From contig CAZGIX010000001.1 in NCBI GenBank assembly GCA_964525785.1, positions 16,235-80,234 of the forward strand: a stretch of DNA of 64,000 nucleotides, given 5' to 3'. A program made the position numbers and the translations under genes. The notes below the pieces were generated by a model that did not search any database, was not told the DNA's origin, and was given only the letters and a program-made list of their open reading frames with translations. The stretch comes from JAQBDA01 sp964525785. GTDB taxonomy: Bacteria; Chloroflexota; Anaerolineae; Anaerolineales; UBA4823. This document shows positions 9,501-18,286 of this stretch, piece after piece. The first letter of the stretch is position 1. The number at the start of each line of letters is the position of its first letter.

Positions 9501-12483
9501 TGTCGATGGTCATTCCAATTTCGAACAAGCCATCTTTATCGCTGATCAGATCAAACGATTGCACAATCCTGTCGTAGGAGTAAGACTCCCAATCGTATTG
9601 TGCCAGTTCCAGCTTAACAGAGCGTTGGCTGACCGGTAGGTTCTCCAGGTCGGTAATATTGCCCGATACCCGAAATTCTTCGCCGGGGGTCTTCAGCCAA
9701 TTTCCGGTGTCCAGCTTGTAGATCTCAGAGGTGTTATATACCTTGAACACTGTAAAGGCACTGACCGTCTGATGGCTGCCGTCATCGAGGGTGGCCTCCA
9801 ATCCCCAGGTAGTATGAATCCCATTCGTGGATGCCAACGAGTCGGTATAGCCCATGCTGCCCGTAGTTGCAGGAAAACCGTATGAGAAATGCCCTTGCGC
9901 GTCGGTACGACCCTCCGTTTCGGTATCGTAACCTCCCACCCACACGTACTCCGGTGTATCTCTCTCGTCTGAGTCGGAATATGAATAATCATATTCCACC
10001 AGCTCGTAGAGTTTGGTGGTCACGAAAGCTCCGGCAACCTGCTGGCCAAAGAAATAGCTGGCGTCTAAATCTACCTGCACTGGATCAGCAGCAACATAGT
10101 ATGTCTGGTCGGTGTTGATGTTGATCGTGAAATCTGGCTTACGGTAATCCTGTACTTTAAATAACTGGCGGTGGATATCATCCATGACTTCCAGCTCGAT
10201 CTGGTAGTCTCCCAGCATGGCGCCTTCAGCTAGTAGAAACTCACCATTAAGGGTTCCAAAGGCACTAGTCGCCAGCTCATAGGTTTGGACGATGTTATTG
10301 CGCGCATCCCGAATGCGCATGGTCGCTGGAGTTCCTTCGGTCATCAATTCGATTTGAGAGTCATTATCCAAACGTAAAACTGCTTTGAAGTAGACGCTTT
10401 GGCCCGGCTTATAGATTGGGCGATCGGTGTAGATATATGCGGCGGTGCGCATCGTTTTAGGTGCTGCCTGCCACCAGCCCCACCAACCTGCTCCCGTTTG
10501 CCATTCGTTGCTCAAACCGCTAACGGTAATATCTGTGCCCTCGAAATCTCGCCCGGTGAGCGCCAGGCTATCCTCGGCAACGACAATTAGCGGCTGTGGA
10601 TCGCGAGCTACTCGCGCCTGGTATATGCCGATCTCGTCTGCACGCCCCTGGGCGATCTGCTCGCCGTCGCGCGCGAATATGCTGATCCTGGTCCCCGGTC
10701 TGGAATTGCCGTTAATATCTGTGATCCAGCACACAATCTGCCCTTCAGCCTGTTTCACCACCAGGGTGTTGCGTGTCAGCACCAGCAGCAGTTGGTCGGT
10801 AGCTCCGGCTGGGGAGTTCATAGTGAGCACATACAGCCCAGCATCGATATCATCAGGTATGATCGTTTCACGCGATGTGCCCTCCCATCCACCTGATCTG
10901 CCGCGCAGATTATCCTCCCACTCAGTGATGAGTGCCCCCCCAGCGGTGCTGATCGGCCCACGCTCGAAGCCCGCAACGCCGCGAAATCCGGAGGAATAGC
11001 GATCCAGAAACTGCTCCAGGTTTAAGCGATGGATTGTGAAGCTGATCGGTCCGCTGTCCTGGGGAGCGTAATACTGCACTGCGCGGCGCCCGTCCACGTC
11101 AATAACCTGGGCGTTCGGACCGTAATCGCCAAAACCCGGCGCTCCGTAGCGGTACGGAGCAAAGGCGGTGAAAGTAAGCAAATAAGGCTCAAGCAGGGCA
11201 GGCTCGCCTTGTGCAGTGAGTGCGTCTGTAGTCAGGCTGACGGTATAGCTGTGATCTGGCTCAAAGCCGCTCTCCGGTTGGAAAATAAGGGTACGACCTT
11301 CCCAGGTAAAGCTGCCTTTGATGGCGGGTTCCACATGGAATGCTGCTTCAGTTGAGGAGTGATCCATCTCGAGGGTAAAGGTAATCTGGACTGGCTCATT
11401 ATGCGGGTGAGCTCCATCCATGGGGAGTGGGTCGGTCCACAGAATTGGGGGAGGCGTCTGGAAAATTACCGGTGGGGGTGGAGGAAGTGAATCACCATGA
11501 TTGTCGAGCAGCCCGTCGGTGAGGCTGATCGAATATTGCGTGCTGTAGGGAAGGCTTTGGGAGCCAACAAGGACGATCTGCTTTTCTCCTTGTCGAGTCC
11601 ATGTGCCCTGGGTAGATGGTTCGATGTGGATGATCTGATTTAGATCCAGGTTCTGGATAGAGTAGTTTAACAAGATTTCGATCAGCCCGTTCTCAACCAC
11701 ATCGCTTCCATCGGATACTTCATTAACCAGCGCTGGCAGGCTATAATCCCAGCGGTAATCTTCTCCGAGAGTTATCCCTCGAGCGTCCTTTGCCTCACCC
11801 GCCAGGGTAAAATGATAGCGCTGACCCGGATTCAGGAGCTGCTGAGGGGTGATGGATGCGGTGTTCCCATGCCAACGAATGTTTAACGGGAGATCTGGCT
11901 GTACGTCCAAGGCACTTGCGAAGGATTTGGCATCCATCGCCTGATCGAAAACAAGCTGGATGCTGGGTTTGCGATTTTCCAGGCTTGTTTCAGCCGGCGT
12001 GCGGGTGAGAAGCTGGGGAGGAGGCAGGATTGATATTTCCCATTTGATCGCATCTTCCAGAACGCCGCCGTTATGGCTGCGTAAATCTTCGTTGAGCAGG
12101 AGCTGGTAAGTTTGGTTGGATTTAAATCCGGTCAGCGGTGTGAAAGTCAGGCTCGTTTTGCTCTCATCCCAACGGATCTCGCCGTCTACCCAGGGATAAG
12201 TCAGCAGGGGGAATGTTGTGCTCTCCGGGTCCATCCCCTGATTGAACTGCACTTTGATGGGTGCTCCTGGTAGGAAATGGTCTAGATCGATATCGGATTG
12301 TATCTCCGCGGAAACCGGGGTGGGGGTGGTCTCTGGTCGGGGGGAGTCCGTGGGTTTGGGCTGCACCTGGGCGACTGCTGCAGACTCAGCCTGGCTGTCG
12401 GCTGTCTTGGGGACAGGCGATGCTCCACGACACGAGAGCAGGAGTCCAAAGATAAGTGAGGCAAGAATCAACCGGCGAATCAT
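6598..12483 (-). CDS. Alpha-2-macroglobulin family lipoprotein (bacterial A2M)
   Basis: A 1961-residue envelope lipoprotein. It has a signal peptide with lipobox LLSC (Cys18), a Pro/Thr linker, and several SbsA-like Ig domains (about 60-440, each with FDQAMD or FTLEMD-type motifs). The MG domains follow, including YIYTDRPIYKPGQSV. There is a Gly-rich bait-like segment (MMGGMGGGGGGD, coded around 8789-8825), the A2M block with LPDSLTSWRLTARA, the thioester motif GCVEQ (CVEQ coded near 8071-8082), the helical thioester domain (GGWGWW) and a C-terminal receptor-like domain. Bacterial A2Ms trap attacking proteases by a covalent thioester and protect the cell envelope. The pbpC partner common in proteobacteria is absent. 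An excellent GGAGGG lies 6 bases before the ATG. It appears to be monocistronic, with its own leader (12484-12662). Confidence 0.93.
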   Translation of the reverse strand: MIRRLILASLIFGLLLSCRGASPVPKTADSQAESAAVAQVQPKPTDSPRPETTPTPVSAEIQSDIDLDHFLPGAPIKVQFNQGMDPESTTFPLLTYPWVDGEIRWDESKTSLTFTPLTGFKSNQTYQLLLNEDLRSHNGGVLEDAIKWEISILPPPQLLTRTPAETSLENRKPSIQLVFDQAMDAKSFASALDVQPDLPLNIRWHGNTASITPQQLLNPGQRYHFTLAGEAKDARGITLGEDYRWDYSLPALVNEVSDGSDVVENGLIEILLNYSIQNLDLNQIIHIEPSTQGTWTRQGEKQIVLVGSQSLPYSTQYSISLTDGLLDNHGDSLPPPPPVIFQTPPPILWTDPLPMDGAHPHNEPVQITFTLEMDHSSTEAAFHVEPAIKGSFTWEGRTLIFQPESGFEPDHSYTVSLTTDALTAQGEPALLEPYLLTFTAFAPYRYGAPGFGDYGPNAQVIDVDGRRAVQYYAPQDSGPISFTIHRLNLEQFLDRYSSGFRGVAGFERGPISTAGGALITEWEDNLRGRSGGWEGTSRETIIPDDIDAGLYVLTMNSPAGATDQLLLVLTRNTLVVKQAEGQIVCWITDINGNSRPGTRISIFARDGEQIAQGRADEIGIYQARVARDPQPLIVVAEDSLALTGRDFEGTDITVSGLSNEWQTGAGWWGWWQAAPKTMRTAAYIYTDRPIYKPGQSVYFKAVLRLDNDSQIELMTEGTPATMRIRDARNNIVQTYELATSAFGTLNGEFLLAEGAMLGDYQIELEVMDDIHRQLFKVQDYRKPDFTININTDQTYYVAADPVQVDLDASYFFGQQVAGAFVTTKLYELVEYDYSYSDSDERDTPEYVWVGGYDTETEGRTDAQGHFSYGFPATTGSMGYTDSLASTNGIHTTWGLEATLDDGSHQTVSAFTVFKVYNTSEIYKLDTGNWLKTPGEEFRVSGNITDLENLPVSQRSVKLELAQYDWESYSYDRIVQSFDLISDKDGLFEIGMTIDRSGYYQLRLVGKDSHDNAILETTWLYAYRPRDRWASDYIETLRIAADKSTYTPGETARLMIESSFSGSALLTFERGTTRRAQAVQLTSPVTLVEVPIQSEDAPNIYITVNAWQEQDTRLTQDTYTSLNDSKLRTASVELLVPVVGRRLNINITPDQPDYAPGDEATFTIEVTDEQGNPVQAELSAALVDEAIFSLSENLSGSIFDAFYAPRDHIVRTYDSMALERYLMMGGMGGGGGGDSGNPRSDFPDTAAWFPLLTTDEQGSVTFSLTLPDSLTSWRLTARAITIDHMVGDSQVNIVTKKEIVVRPILPNILTNGDKVELSAMLHNYSSEPVELAVSIQIHNGDESGQPASTPPILISGSPTQSLNLSPGEVRMLGWNGEVLAAGSARVTVSAIPVDTALVGDAVVLLLPIQERAVAEVNNQVGDFTGEFNTAIVVPGGVLESSTVLIEVSRSIAGTLLTGLEFLTGYPYGCVEQTMSRALPNAVVGRAFHQLGVSNPTLESDLPALINAGLQRLYGYQHNDGGWGWWYDDQTHDYQTAWVVFGLAVTAEAGYEGDPQVIQRGADWLKAYVQDPNPVAMGYAGDHITAYTGDQEFEGADLRTQAFALFSLAYAGYGDIDATLRLADQAYELDTFSEAALALALFKLGAHEQAQAILALLAESAVQRDGLVYWPNPYEDGHYYEKTMSSSVRSTALALDAFVNIRPDHPLVPGMVRWLMKQRSQNGWGSTNETAFTIIALTDHLLAEQALTADTEYAISLNDDVISSGLLGPGEPVISLEVPVTQLQTGGNLISMHSASDQRLYYLINSRMEFPYEQVEAAGSVQVERTYTSADTNEVITSYKTGELLRVTLRVTLPDKGFFIIVEDKLPGGLEALNESLNTTSHEQTLYEEPTYYWQDYGYNNKEVHSDRVSFFISELGFGEHTYSYLARATRSGSFTALPAEVYAMYDATVWGRSASDSIEVLP

Positions 12484-12581
12484 GTGGTTCCCTCCCCAAT
12501 CGATCGTCAGACCACGCAGCCTGGCAGCATAAAAGGTTTATACCTGATTGATTATTAGAGTTACAGATGGTTGTATGCTAC

Positions 12582-12593
12582 ATGCGTACGCAT
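12582..12593. promoter_or_regulatory. 12-bp perfect palindrome in the A2M leader, possible operator
   Basis: ATGCGTACGCAT is a perfect 12-base palindrome about 100 bp upstream of the A2M start codon, in an AT-rich stretch. It could be a dimeric repressor site. No regulator gene is adjacent, and a 12-bp palindrome can arise by chance, so this is only a candidate. Confidence 0.25.
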
Positions 12594-12662
12594 ATAAGTT
12601 TACCGACTATCAAATACCTATGCATCCTACTTTTGAATGAATGCCGAAGTGCGAATGGATGA

Positions 12663-15086
12663 TTATCGGCGATCGTCGACCGGCTTGCCCAGGATTAAAT
12701 CCGCCTGCTGGAAGATGCCGCATGAGAAGTGATTTCCCAATGGAGCAAGCTGCTCTCCATCAACGAATACCCGTTCGAGTTTATCTGCATGAAGGACTGT
12801 CTCAATATCCGGGTAAGGGAAGGGGTATTCACCTTCGGTTTGCCAATCGATTCGGTATCCATGCGGTATTGTATGCATCTTATACTTATCTACTCGCCCC
12901 GCACCAAACCCATCGCCGGCATCGGAATACAACAGGCTGTTCCCCTCTCCCGGGTAGATGTTAAGGGACAATCGCTCTCTGTCTAACAAAGGCAGCAGTA
13001 ATCCGCCGCGCACAAATACCGGTATATTCTCCAGGTTCACCGGTATGGTAAAGTTCCCCGGTCCTTGATAGAAATGATCGTCCCAGAAAGAATACCATGA
13101 CCCTTTTGGAAAACTAACCTGGCGCTTCTCCAGCCCAACAGAAAATACTGGGGCGATGAGCAGGGTGTCCCCTAACATGTAGCCGTCATCGATATCCCAC
13201 AGCTCTGGTTGATCCTGATCCCTAAAAAAGATGGGGCGTACAATTGGATAACCTCGCTGGCTGGCTTCCCAAGCAAGCGTATATAGATAAGGCAGGAGCT
13301 GATAACGCAAATTGATATAGCGGCGTATGATGCCTGTATATGGTTCGCCAAACACCCACGGCTCGCGTCTTTGGGTGATCAATGAGGAATGCGTCCGAAA
13401 GAACGGCAGGAATGCAGCCAGCTGGAACCAGCGCGTATATAGCTCCGGAGTTGGATCGCCACTGAAGCCACCGATGTCCGGACCGCAGTAAGGAATTCCG
13501 GAAAATGCCAGAGCGAGTGTCGCGGTCAGGCTGAGCTTCAATCCTGCCCAGGTGCTCTCGCTGTCAGCAGTCCAGTTCCAGGCATAGCGTTGGTTGCCTG
13601 CCCATCCCGATCGAGATAGGATCCAGGGTCGCTTGTGAGGAGCGTACTGCTTCATTGCCGCGTATCCAGCCCGGTTCATCTGCAGCCCGTACACGTTATG
13701 TCCCTGGTAGTGATCACCTCCGGTCCCTTCCAGGTCGAGACTCATATTGAGGGGGAGATGATTGCCGCCCCAAGCATTGAACGCAGTCGGCTCATTCATA
13801 TCGTGCCAGATACCATCCAGACCCCGTTTGAGAAGGCGAGGATAGAACTCCTGCCACCATTTCCGCACACGAGAAGAAGTAAAATCAGGGAACACGGTCG
13901 GTCCGGAAAATGCCACCGCGGTAAGTGTTTTTCCACCGGGGTCGGTGCAGTAGGCGTTTGCTTCCAGTCCGCTGCGGTAGATATCGTACCCGTCTTCCAC
14001 CTTGATACCTGGATCCAGGATGCCTGCTAAGTGAATTCCATCGCGCTTTAAATCTGCAGACAGCTCTTCAATGTCCGCGAAGCGGTCAGGATCGAAAGTG
14101 AAGGACCTGCGATCATGCATGTAATCAAGGTCCAGATGGACAGCGCTTAGATTGAGGCGATGCTCCTTGAAACCTTGAACCACCTGGCGGATGTCTTCAG
14201 TAGATTTGTATCCCCATCGAGATTGGTGGTAGCCTAGACTCCAGATTGGCGGCAGCGGGGCTTTTCCCGTCAGGCAGCTGAATTGCTCGATTGCACTCGA
14301 AAATGGTCCTTGGATGAAGTAATAACGCAGCGCGCCCATCTCGAAGGTAAGCCTGGCTGAATCCGACTCATAAGTCGAGCGGCTGCCCATCTCAAAAGTC
14401 GATGGGCAATGGTTTTCATAGAATATCAGATAGCTTCCCCCTTCGTGAAGCCCGAAAAATACCGGTATCGGCATATAGAGCGGATCGATCCCAGGCCCGT
14501 AGATACCTCCAGGATCGGTGGCCCACATGCGGTGCGTCTGGGCGCGTAAGTTCAATCCCTGGGCGTGAAGCCCCAATCCGTAGATGTGCTCCCCTGGCAG
14601 CAGTGAAGCCTGCTGCACCCAGCCTTGACCTGAGCGTACAGGTGGATAGAGTGAATGCAGCAGGCTGTTGTTCGGGTCGAGAAACTGCACCTGGCCTGTC
14701 GCATGGACCTCTATTTGTAGATCTGAAGTGGAAAGGAGAAAACCATCCTGGAGAGGTAGGTGATGAACATCCGTCTCTGGCCACTTTGCTTGCTCGATTG
14801 CATAAGGCACTGGCAGCCTGCCGGGCTGCCAGGTTAACCGCGCCAGGTCTTTGGCGAGAAAGACCAATTCAAGGCTGGCATGTTCAAAGCCAATCTGCCA
14901 GCCGTGCGGTACTGGATCGGTTTTGGTCAGCTTCCCAATTGGTGAGCTGGATTTGGCCAACCGCTGGCGGTAGGTGCGATCCGAACACTGCCTGGACAGG
15001 CTGAAACGAATAGCGCGCAGGCTGTTAGCAATGCCGAGGCCTTTTACTCCCAGGAGAATAGTGACCAGACTACGTGGTGTAGACAC
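12663..15086 (-). CDS. Glycoside hydrolase family 31 (alpha-glucosidase or alpha-xylosidase)
   Basis: An 807-residue GH31 enzyme with an N-terminal galactose-mutarotase-like beta domain (about 60-260) and a (beta/alpha)8 barrel from about 280. The catalytic nucleophile Asp429 is in GIWHDMNEP and the probable acid/base Asp508 in WNWTADSEST. Other GH31 marks are WSLGYHQSRWGY, VHLDLDYM, SRSGWAG, CGPDIGGFSG and FLPFFRTHS. A C-terminal beta domain (RGGLLLPLL) completes it. It releases terminal alpha-linked glucose or xylose from oligosaccharides. No secretion signal is evident, so it is probably cytoplasmic. The predicted start is GTG at 15086 without a clear ribosome-binding site, so the true N-terminus may be further in. 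The xylose genes at the right end of the window make alpha-xylosidase a possibility, but sequence alone does not decide. Confidence 0.9.
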   Translation of the reverse strand: MSTPRSLVTILLGVKGLGIANSLRAIRFSLSRQCSDRTYRQRLAKSSSPIGKLTKTDPVPHGWQIGFEHASLELVFLAKDLARLTWQPGRLPVPYAIEQAKWPETDVHHLPLQDGFLLSTSDLQIEVHATGQVQFLDPNNSLLHSLYPPVRSGQGWVQQASLLPGEHIYGLGLHAQGLNLRAQTHRMWATDPGGIYGPGIDPLYMPIPVFFGLHEGGSYLIFYENHCPSTFEMGSRSTYESDSARLTFEMGALRYYFIQGPFSSAIEQFSCLTGKAPLPPIWSLGYHQSRWGYKSTEDIRQVVQGFKEHRLNLSAVHLDLDYMHDRRSFTFDPDRFADIEELSADLKRDGIHLAGILDPGIKVEDGYDIYRSGLEANAYCTDPGGKTLTAVAFSGPTVFPDFTSSRVRKWWQEFYPRLLKRGLDGIWHDMNEPTAFNAWGGNHLPLNMSLDLEGTGGDHYQGHNVYGLQMNRAGYAAMKQYAPHKRPWILSRSGWAGNQRYAWNWTADSESTWAGLKLSLTATLALAFSGIPYCGPDIGGFSGDPTPELYTRWFQLAAFLPFFRTHSSLITQRREPWVFGEPYTGIIRRYINLRYQLLPYLYTLAWEASQRGYPIVRPIFFRDQDQPELWDIDDGYMLGDTLLIAPVFSVGLEKRQVSFPKGSWYSFWDDHFYQGPGNFTIPVNLENIPVFVRGGLLLPLLDRERLSLNIYPGEGNSLLYSDAGDGFGAGRVDKYKMHTIPHGYRIDWQTEGEYPFPYPDIETVLHADKLERVFVDGEQLAPLGNHFSCGIFQQADLILGKPVDDRR

Positions 15087-15204
15087 AAGACGGATCTAGG
15101 TAATTTGTTTGGCATCTTGCGCATAGCCATTATTGGGTTCTGAGGGACCCGATCAGCTGAATGGCAACTATATGAGATTAGTATCTCCGCATAGCAATTG
15201 CTTG

Positions 15205-16491
15205 TCAAGTTACAAAATATATTCTACAAGCTTCATCGATTAAGGATGGAGTAAGTCGGGGGGGTACGTTGTCGTATTCGCATAAAGCCTGGATCGTCCT
15301 CAAGATGTCGCGAGGATGGACTGACTGCAGCGTCCTCCCGGTTTGCAGATACCAACGCTGCAGCAGATACACGAAGGCTTCACGCTCGAAAGCAATTCCA
15401 TAAACTTTTGACATCGTTATAAAGATCTGATAAAAAAGCTTCTCATCCGGGGACCCGACCTCAACTTTAATATGTATACGCCGTAAGAAGGCATCGTCAA
15501 CCAACGAGCGGGGCTCAAGATTGGTGCTGAATACCAGGAACATTCGGAAAGGAACGACAATGGTCTGCCCGGTGTTCAACCGTAGGAAATCGATCAAGTT
15601 TTCAAGGGGCACAATCCAGCGATTGAGCAGATCTTCAGGGCGCACTTGTTGGCGACCAAAATCGTCGATTAAGAACATGCCCCCATTGGCTTTCAATTGC
15701 AGCGGAGCTTCATAAAACTTCGCTACCGGATCAAAGCGCAGATCAAGGGCATCCATTTTGAGCTCGCCGCCCACCATTACAGTGGGACGTTTAAACATTC
15801 CCCAGCGTTGATCGACGCGCCCGATCTCAATGGTGCGATTCCCTTCAACCGGGATAGACTTATGTACCAACCGGTCGTGAATTTGGATGACCTGACCGCC
15901 GGCGGTGAGTGCATATGGTATCCAGATCGGATCGGTTCCGGCAATGAGATGTCCAATCGCCTCAGCGATTGTGGTCTTGCCGTTGCCTGGTGGACCATAA
16001 AGAAAAAGAGAGGTGCCTGAATTGATAGCTGGTCCAATGCGGCGATGAAAATCATCTGGCAAAATCAATGTTTTTATCGCATCTTTTACCTGGTGCGATG
16101 AGATCCTCTGCCGGCGCTGTGTTTGGAGCTCGATCCCGCGATTGTAGTATGGGATAGAGACCGGTACCGGACCTATATAGGAGCTACGCTCGTTGGCGTC
16201 TCGGGCGCGCTGCTCTCCGGCATCAGTCAAGGCATATGAATACCCAAGGCGCCCCAGGTCCGAGCTGACCTTTGAGACTTCAACGAGGTGTTCTTTTTGC
16301 ATCCAGAGCAGCAAATTGTCGATCAACCGGTTCGGTATTTTGAGCACCTCAACAAACCGGCTTAGTGAAACATTTCCCTCATTGAACAATAAACGAAAGA
16401 TCAAGTCAATCACAATATTCTGGGGGATGTGGAGTGAATCCAGATCTTGTGGTTCGGCCAATATTTCCTTAAGACTCATCTCTCCAACCAT
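15205..16491 (-). CDS. AAA+ ATPase with N-terminal winged-helix domain
   Basis: A 428-residue protein. Residues about 20-115 resemble winged-helix DNA-binding domains (LSRFVEVLKIPNRLIDNLLLWM, then YALTDAGEQRARDA). The AAA+ module follows, with Walker A GPPGNGKTTIAEAIG (about 170), Walker B MFLIDDFGRQ, a sensor region VFSTNLEPRSLVDDAFLRRI with the arginine-finger-like RR, and a C-terminal lid. The role is unknown; MoxR-like ATPases often remodel partner complexes, but no partner is visible. AGGAG lies 7 bases before the ATG. The gene is divergent from the FHA-GAF-cyclase gene and shares its 209-base intergenic region, so the two may be co-regulated. Confidence 0.8.
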   Translation of the reverse strand: MVGEMSLKEILAEPQDLDSLHIPQNIVIDLIFRLLFNEGNVSLSRFVEVLKIPNRLIDNLLLWMQKEHLVEVSKVSSDLGRLGYSYALTDAGEQRARDANERSSYIGPVPVSIPYYNRGIELQTQRRQRISSHQVKDAIKTLILPDDFHRRIGPAINSGTSLFLYGPPGNGKTTIAEAIGHLIAGTDPIWIPYALTAGGQVIQIHDRLVHKSIPVEGNRTIEIGRVDQRWGMFKRPTVMVGGELKMDALDLRFDPVAKFYEAPLQLKANGGMFLIDDFGRQQVRPEDLLNRWIVPLENLIDFLRLNTGQTIVVPFRMFLVFSTNLEPRSLVDDAFLRRIHIKVEVGSPDEKLFYQIFITMSKVYGIAFEREAFVYLLQRWYLQTGRTLQSVHPRDILRTIQALCEYDNVPPRLTPSLIDEACRIYFVT

Positions 16492-16639
16492 CTATACACT
16501 CCTGGAAGGTAAATAATTACCCCTCACCTCTCTAGAGACTAGAACTGATTTTAACATCCTCTTAGCGAAAACTTCGCTAAAAAGGTGTGAAATCACCATG
16601 CAAAGTTGTAAGCTACCAGATCAATGAACGAAAGAATCT

Positions 16640-16668
16640 TTTACTTTCTACCAGTTATCCTGTAAAAT
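16640..16668 (+). promoter_or_regulatory. Predicted promoter of the FHA-GAF-cyclase gene
   Basis: A -35 TTTACT (16640-16645) and a -10 TAAAAT (16663-16668) are spaced 17 bp apart, with TG just before the -10 element. The predicted transcript start, near 16675, leaves a short leader before the ATG at 16701, which carries AGGTGAGG. Confidence 0.5.
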
Positions 16669-16700
16669 TAAATGCGGCTCTTTAGGTGAGGTATTAGCAT

Positions 16701-18191
16701 ATGTGGTTGTTGATCCTGCGTTCATTAGATGGAAAACCGCGTGAGTATTCTATCTCGCCCGGACGCACCACGATTGGTCGGCGGGCGGATAATGATATTG
16801 TCATTTCGGACCTGTCTGCTTCGCGCCTGCATGCAGAAATACTGTTTGATCCCGAAGAGGATAATCTCATTGTCCGGGATTTAGGCAGTACGAACGGTAC
16901 CTTCGTTAATCGTGAGCGCCTGATCGAACCGCGCTTGCTTTCGCCAAGAGATGTGATCCGCATCGGAGAGCATCTGATAACGGTCTTCCAGCCTCAACCC
17001 AGCCTTCCAACCGGGTCTCTTGTGCCAGGCACGCAGGTGCTGACCCGGGATGTTGTGCTGGAGTCGATCGACCAGCATGCGGTTTTGATGTACGATGCGG
17101 CTCGAAAGCTGAATACTGTGCTTGATGTTGACAGTGCCTTGCGTGAAGTCGCTTCGATGATTCGCCTGGCGTTAGGTGCGGATCGATGTGAGGTAATCCT
17201 TCCTGAAAAGTTTGATAACCTGCGTGATATTGGTTTTCCCGTGACGATTGCCAAGATGGCTGTCGAGCGGCGGTCCGTTGTAAATATTCCCGACATCTCA
17301 CTAGAAGAAGATCGCATTCGAGAGAGTGCCTCCTTGCTCCGTATTTGCGCTGTGCTATGCGTGCCTGTCTTAAGCGGAGATGAGGTGATGGCGCTTATCT
17401 ATATGTATAAAACAAATCCTGCTGAACGACCGTTCGACCAACAGGATATCCAGCTGGCAGTTGCTATCAGCCATCAAGCTGCATTGACCCTTCAGAGAAT
17501 GCAGTTATTGGAACGTGTTTCCGGAGAGCAGCGTGTTCGCCAGGTACTTCAGCGCTTTGTCTCCCCAACCGAAGTTGAGTTCATCATGAAGAACTATAAG
17601 ACTACAGGTGTGCTGCCTGGTTTGGGGGAACACCGGATAACAGTCTTGTTCGCGGATATTGCTGACTCAACCGGTCTGGCGGAGCGCCAGGGGCCCAAGG
17701 TATTTGGGGACTTGCTCAGCCGGTACTATCAGGAAATGACCAAAATTATTTTCGATTCAGGCGGATTGGTGGATAAATATCTGGGAGATGGCATCATGGC
17801 GGTCTTCGGGATGACCGGGGATGCAGCCAATCACGAAGTGCGAGCCGTCCGGGCGGGATTGAAGATGCTGGATACCCTGGAGTCCGTTTTCAGTGATTTC
17901 AACGAGGATATCCGTATTGGAGTTGGTGTAAACACCGGTGAAGTTGTTGCGGGGTATGTCGGTACTGACCAGCGGGTCGAATTAACTGTTTTGGGCGATA
18001 CAGTGAACGTGGCTGCCGGGCTGCAGACCATGGCAAGGCCAAATCGGATCATTGTTGGACCAGCTACTCAGGCAGCGATTGTGGGGGTATTTGAAACGAC
18101 ACGTGTTGGGCCAATTACCGTCAAAGGTCGGACGCGTGATATTCAAGGGTACGAAGTTTTACGCACGCCAAATTTCTCGGCAAGTTATTAG
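16701..18191 (+). CDS. FHA-GAF-class III nucleotide cyclase domain protein
   Basis: A 496-residue cytoplasmic signalling protein. An FHA domain (1-95; GRRADNDIVISDLSASRLHAEI, split here as GRRADNDIVI and SRLHAEI, then GSTNGTFVN) binds phosphothreonine peptides. A GAF domain (about 125-270) is the likely ligand sensor, followed by a short helical linker. A class III adenylate/guanylate cyclase domain (about 308-490) closes the protein. The metal Asp residues are present (Asp319 in FADIADS, Asp363 in YLGDGIM), as are the base-selecting Lys359, Thr429 and the transition-state Asn436. The partner Arg expected four residues after the Asn is Gly440 (VNVAAGLQ), so catalysis may be weak or lost. Start supported by AGGTGAGG. 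No kinase gene that could feed the FHA domain is adjacent. Confidence 0.88.
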   Translation: MWLLILRSLDGKPREYSISPGRTTIGRRADNDIVISDLSASRLHAEILFDPEEDNLIVRDLGSTNGTFVNRERLIEPRLLSPRDVIRIGEHLITVFQPQPSLPTGSLVPGTQVLTRDVVLESIDQHAVLMYDAARKLNTVLDVDSALREVASMIRLALGADRCEVILPEKFDNLRDIGFPVTIAKMAVERRSVVNIPDISLEEDRIRESASLLRICAVLCVPVLSGDEVMALIYMYKTNPAERPFDQQDIQLAVAISHQAALTLQRMQLLERVSGEQRVRQVLQRFVSPTEVEFIMKNYKTTGVLPGLGEHRITVLFADIADSTGLAERQGPKVFGDLLSRYYQEMTKIIFDSGGLVDKYLGDGIMAVFGMTGDAANHEVRAVRAGLKMLDTLESVFSDFNEDIRIGVGVNTGEVVAGYVGTDQRVELTVLGDTVNVAAGLQTMARPNRIIVGPATQAAIVGVFETTRVGPITVKGRTRDIQGYEVLRTPNFSASY

Positions 18192-18218
18192 AGACTATCT
18201 CAAAAACAGGAGGTTATG

Positions 18219-18253
18219 GGGTGTATTTGGCGACGAAGCCGCCACATACACCC
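18219..18253. terminator. Bidirectional intrinsic terminator between convergent genes
   Basis: Arms of 14 bases (18219-18232 and 18240-18253) pair with one mismatch around a 7-base loop. On the plus strand the hairpin is followed by CCATTTTTAAG; on the minus strand by TGTTTTTGAG. It can therefore end both the cyclase transcript and the oppositely directed AttH-like transcript. Confidence 0.6.
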
Positions 18254-18286
18254 TATGTTACCATTTTTAAGATGGCCTCTAGTAGC

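Noticed and set aside
10445..10999. 184-codon plus-strand frame inside the A2M gene
   Set aside because: It is antisense to a continuous 1961-codon gene with clear domains and has no ribosome-binding site or recognisable motif.
15135..15155. Short GGGTTC/GGACCC hairpin upstream of the GH31 gene
   Set aside because: It is not downstream of any gene in the strand where it is stable, and has no T-run.
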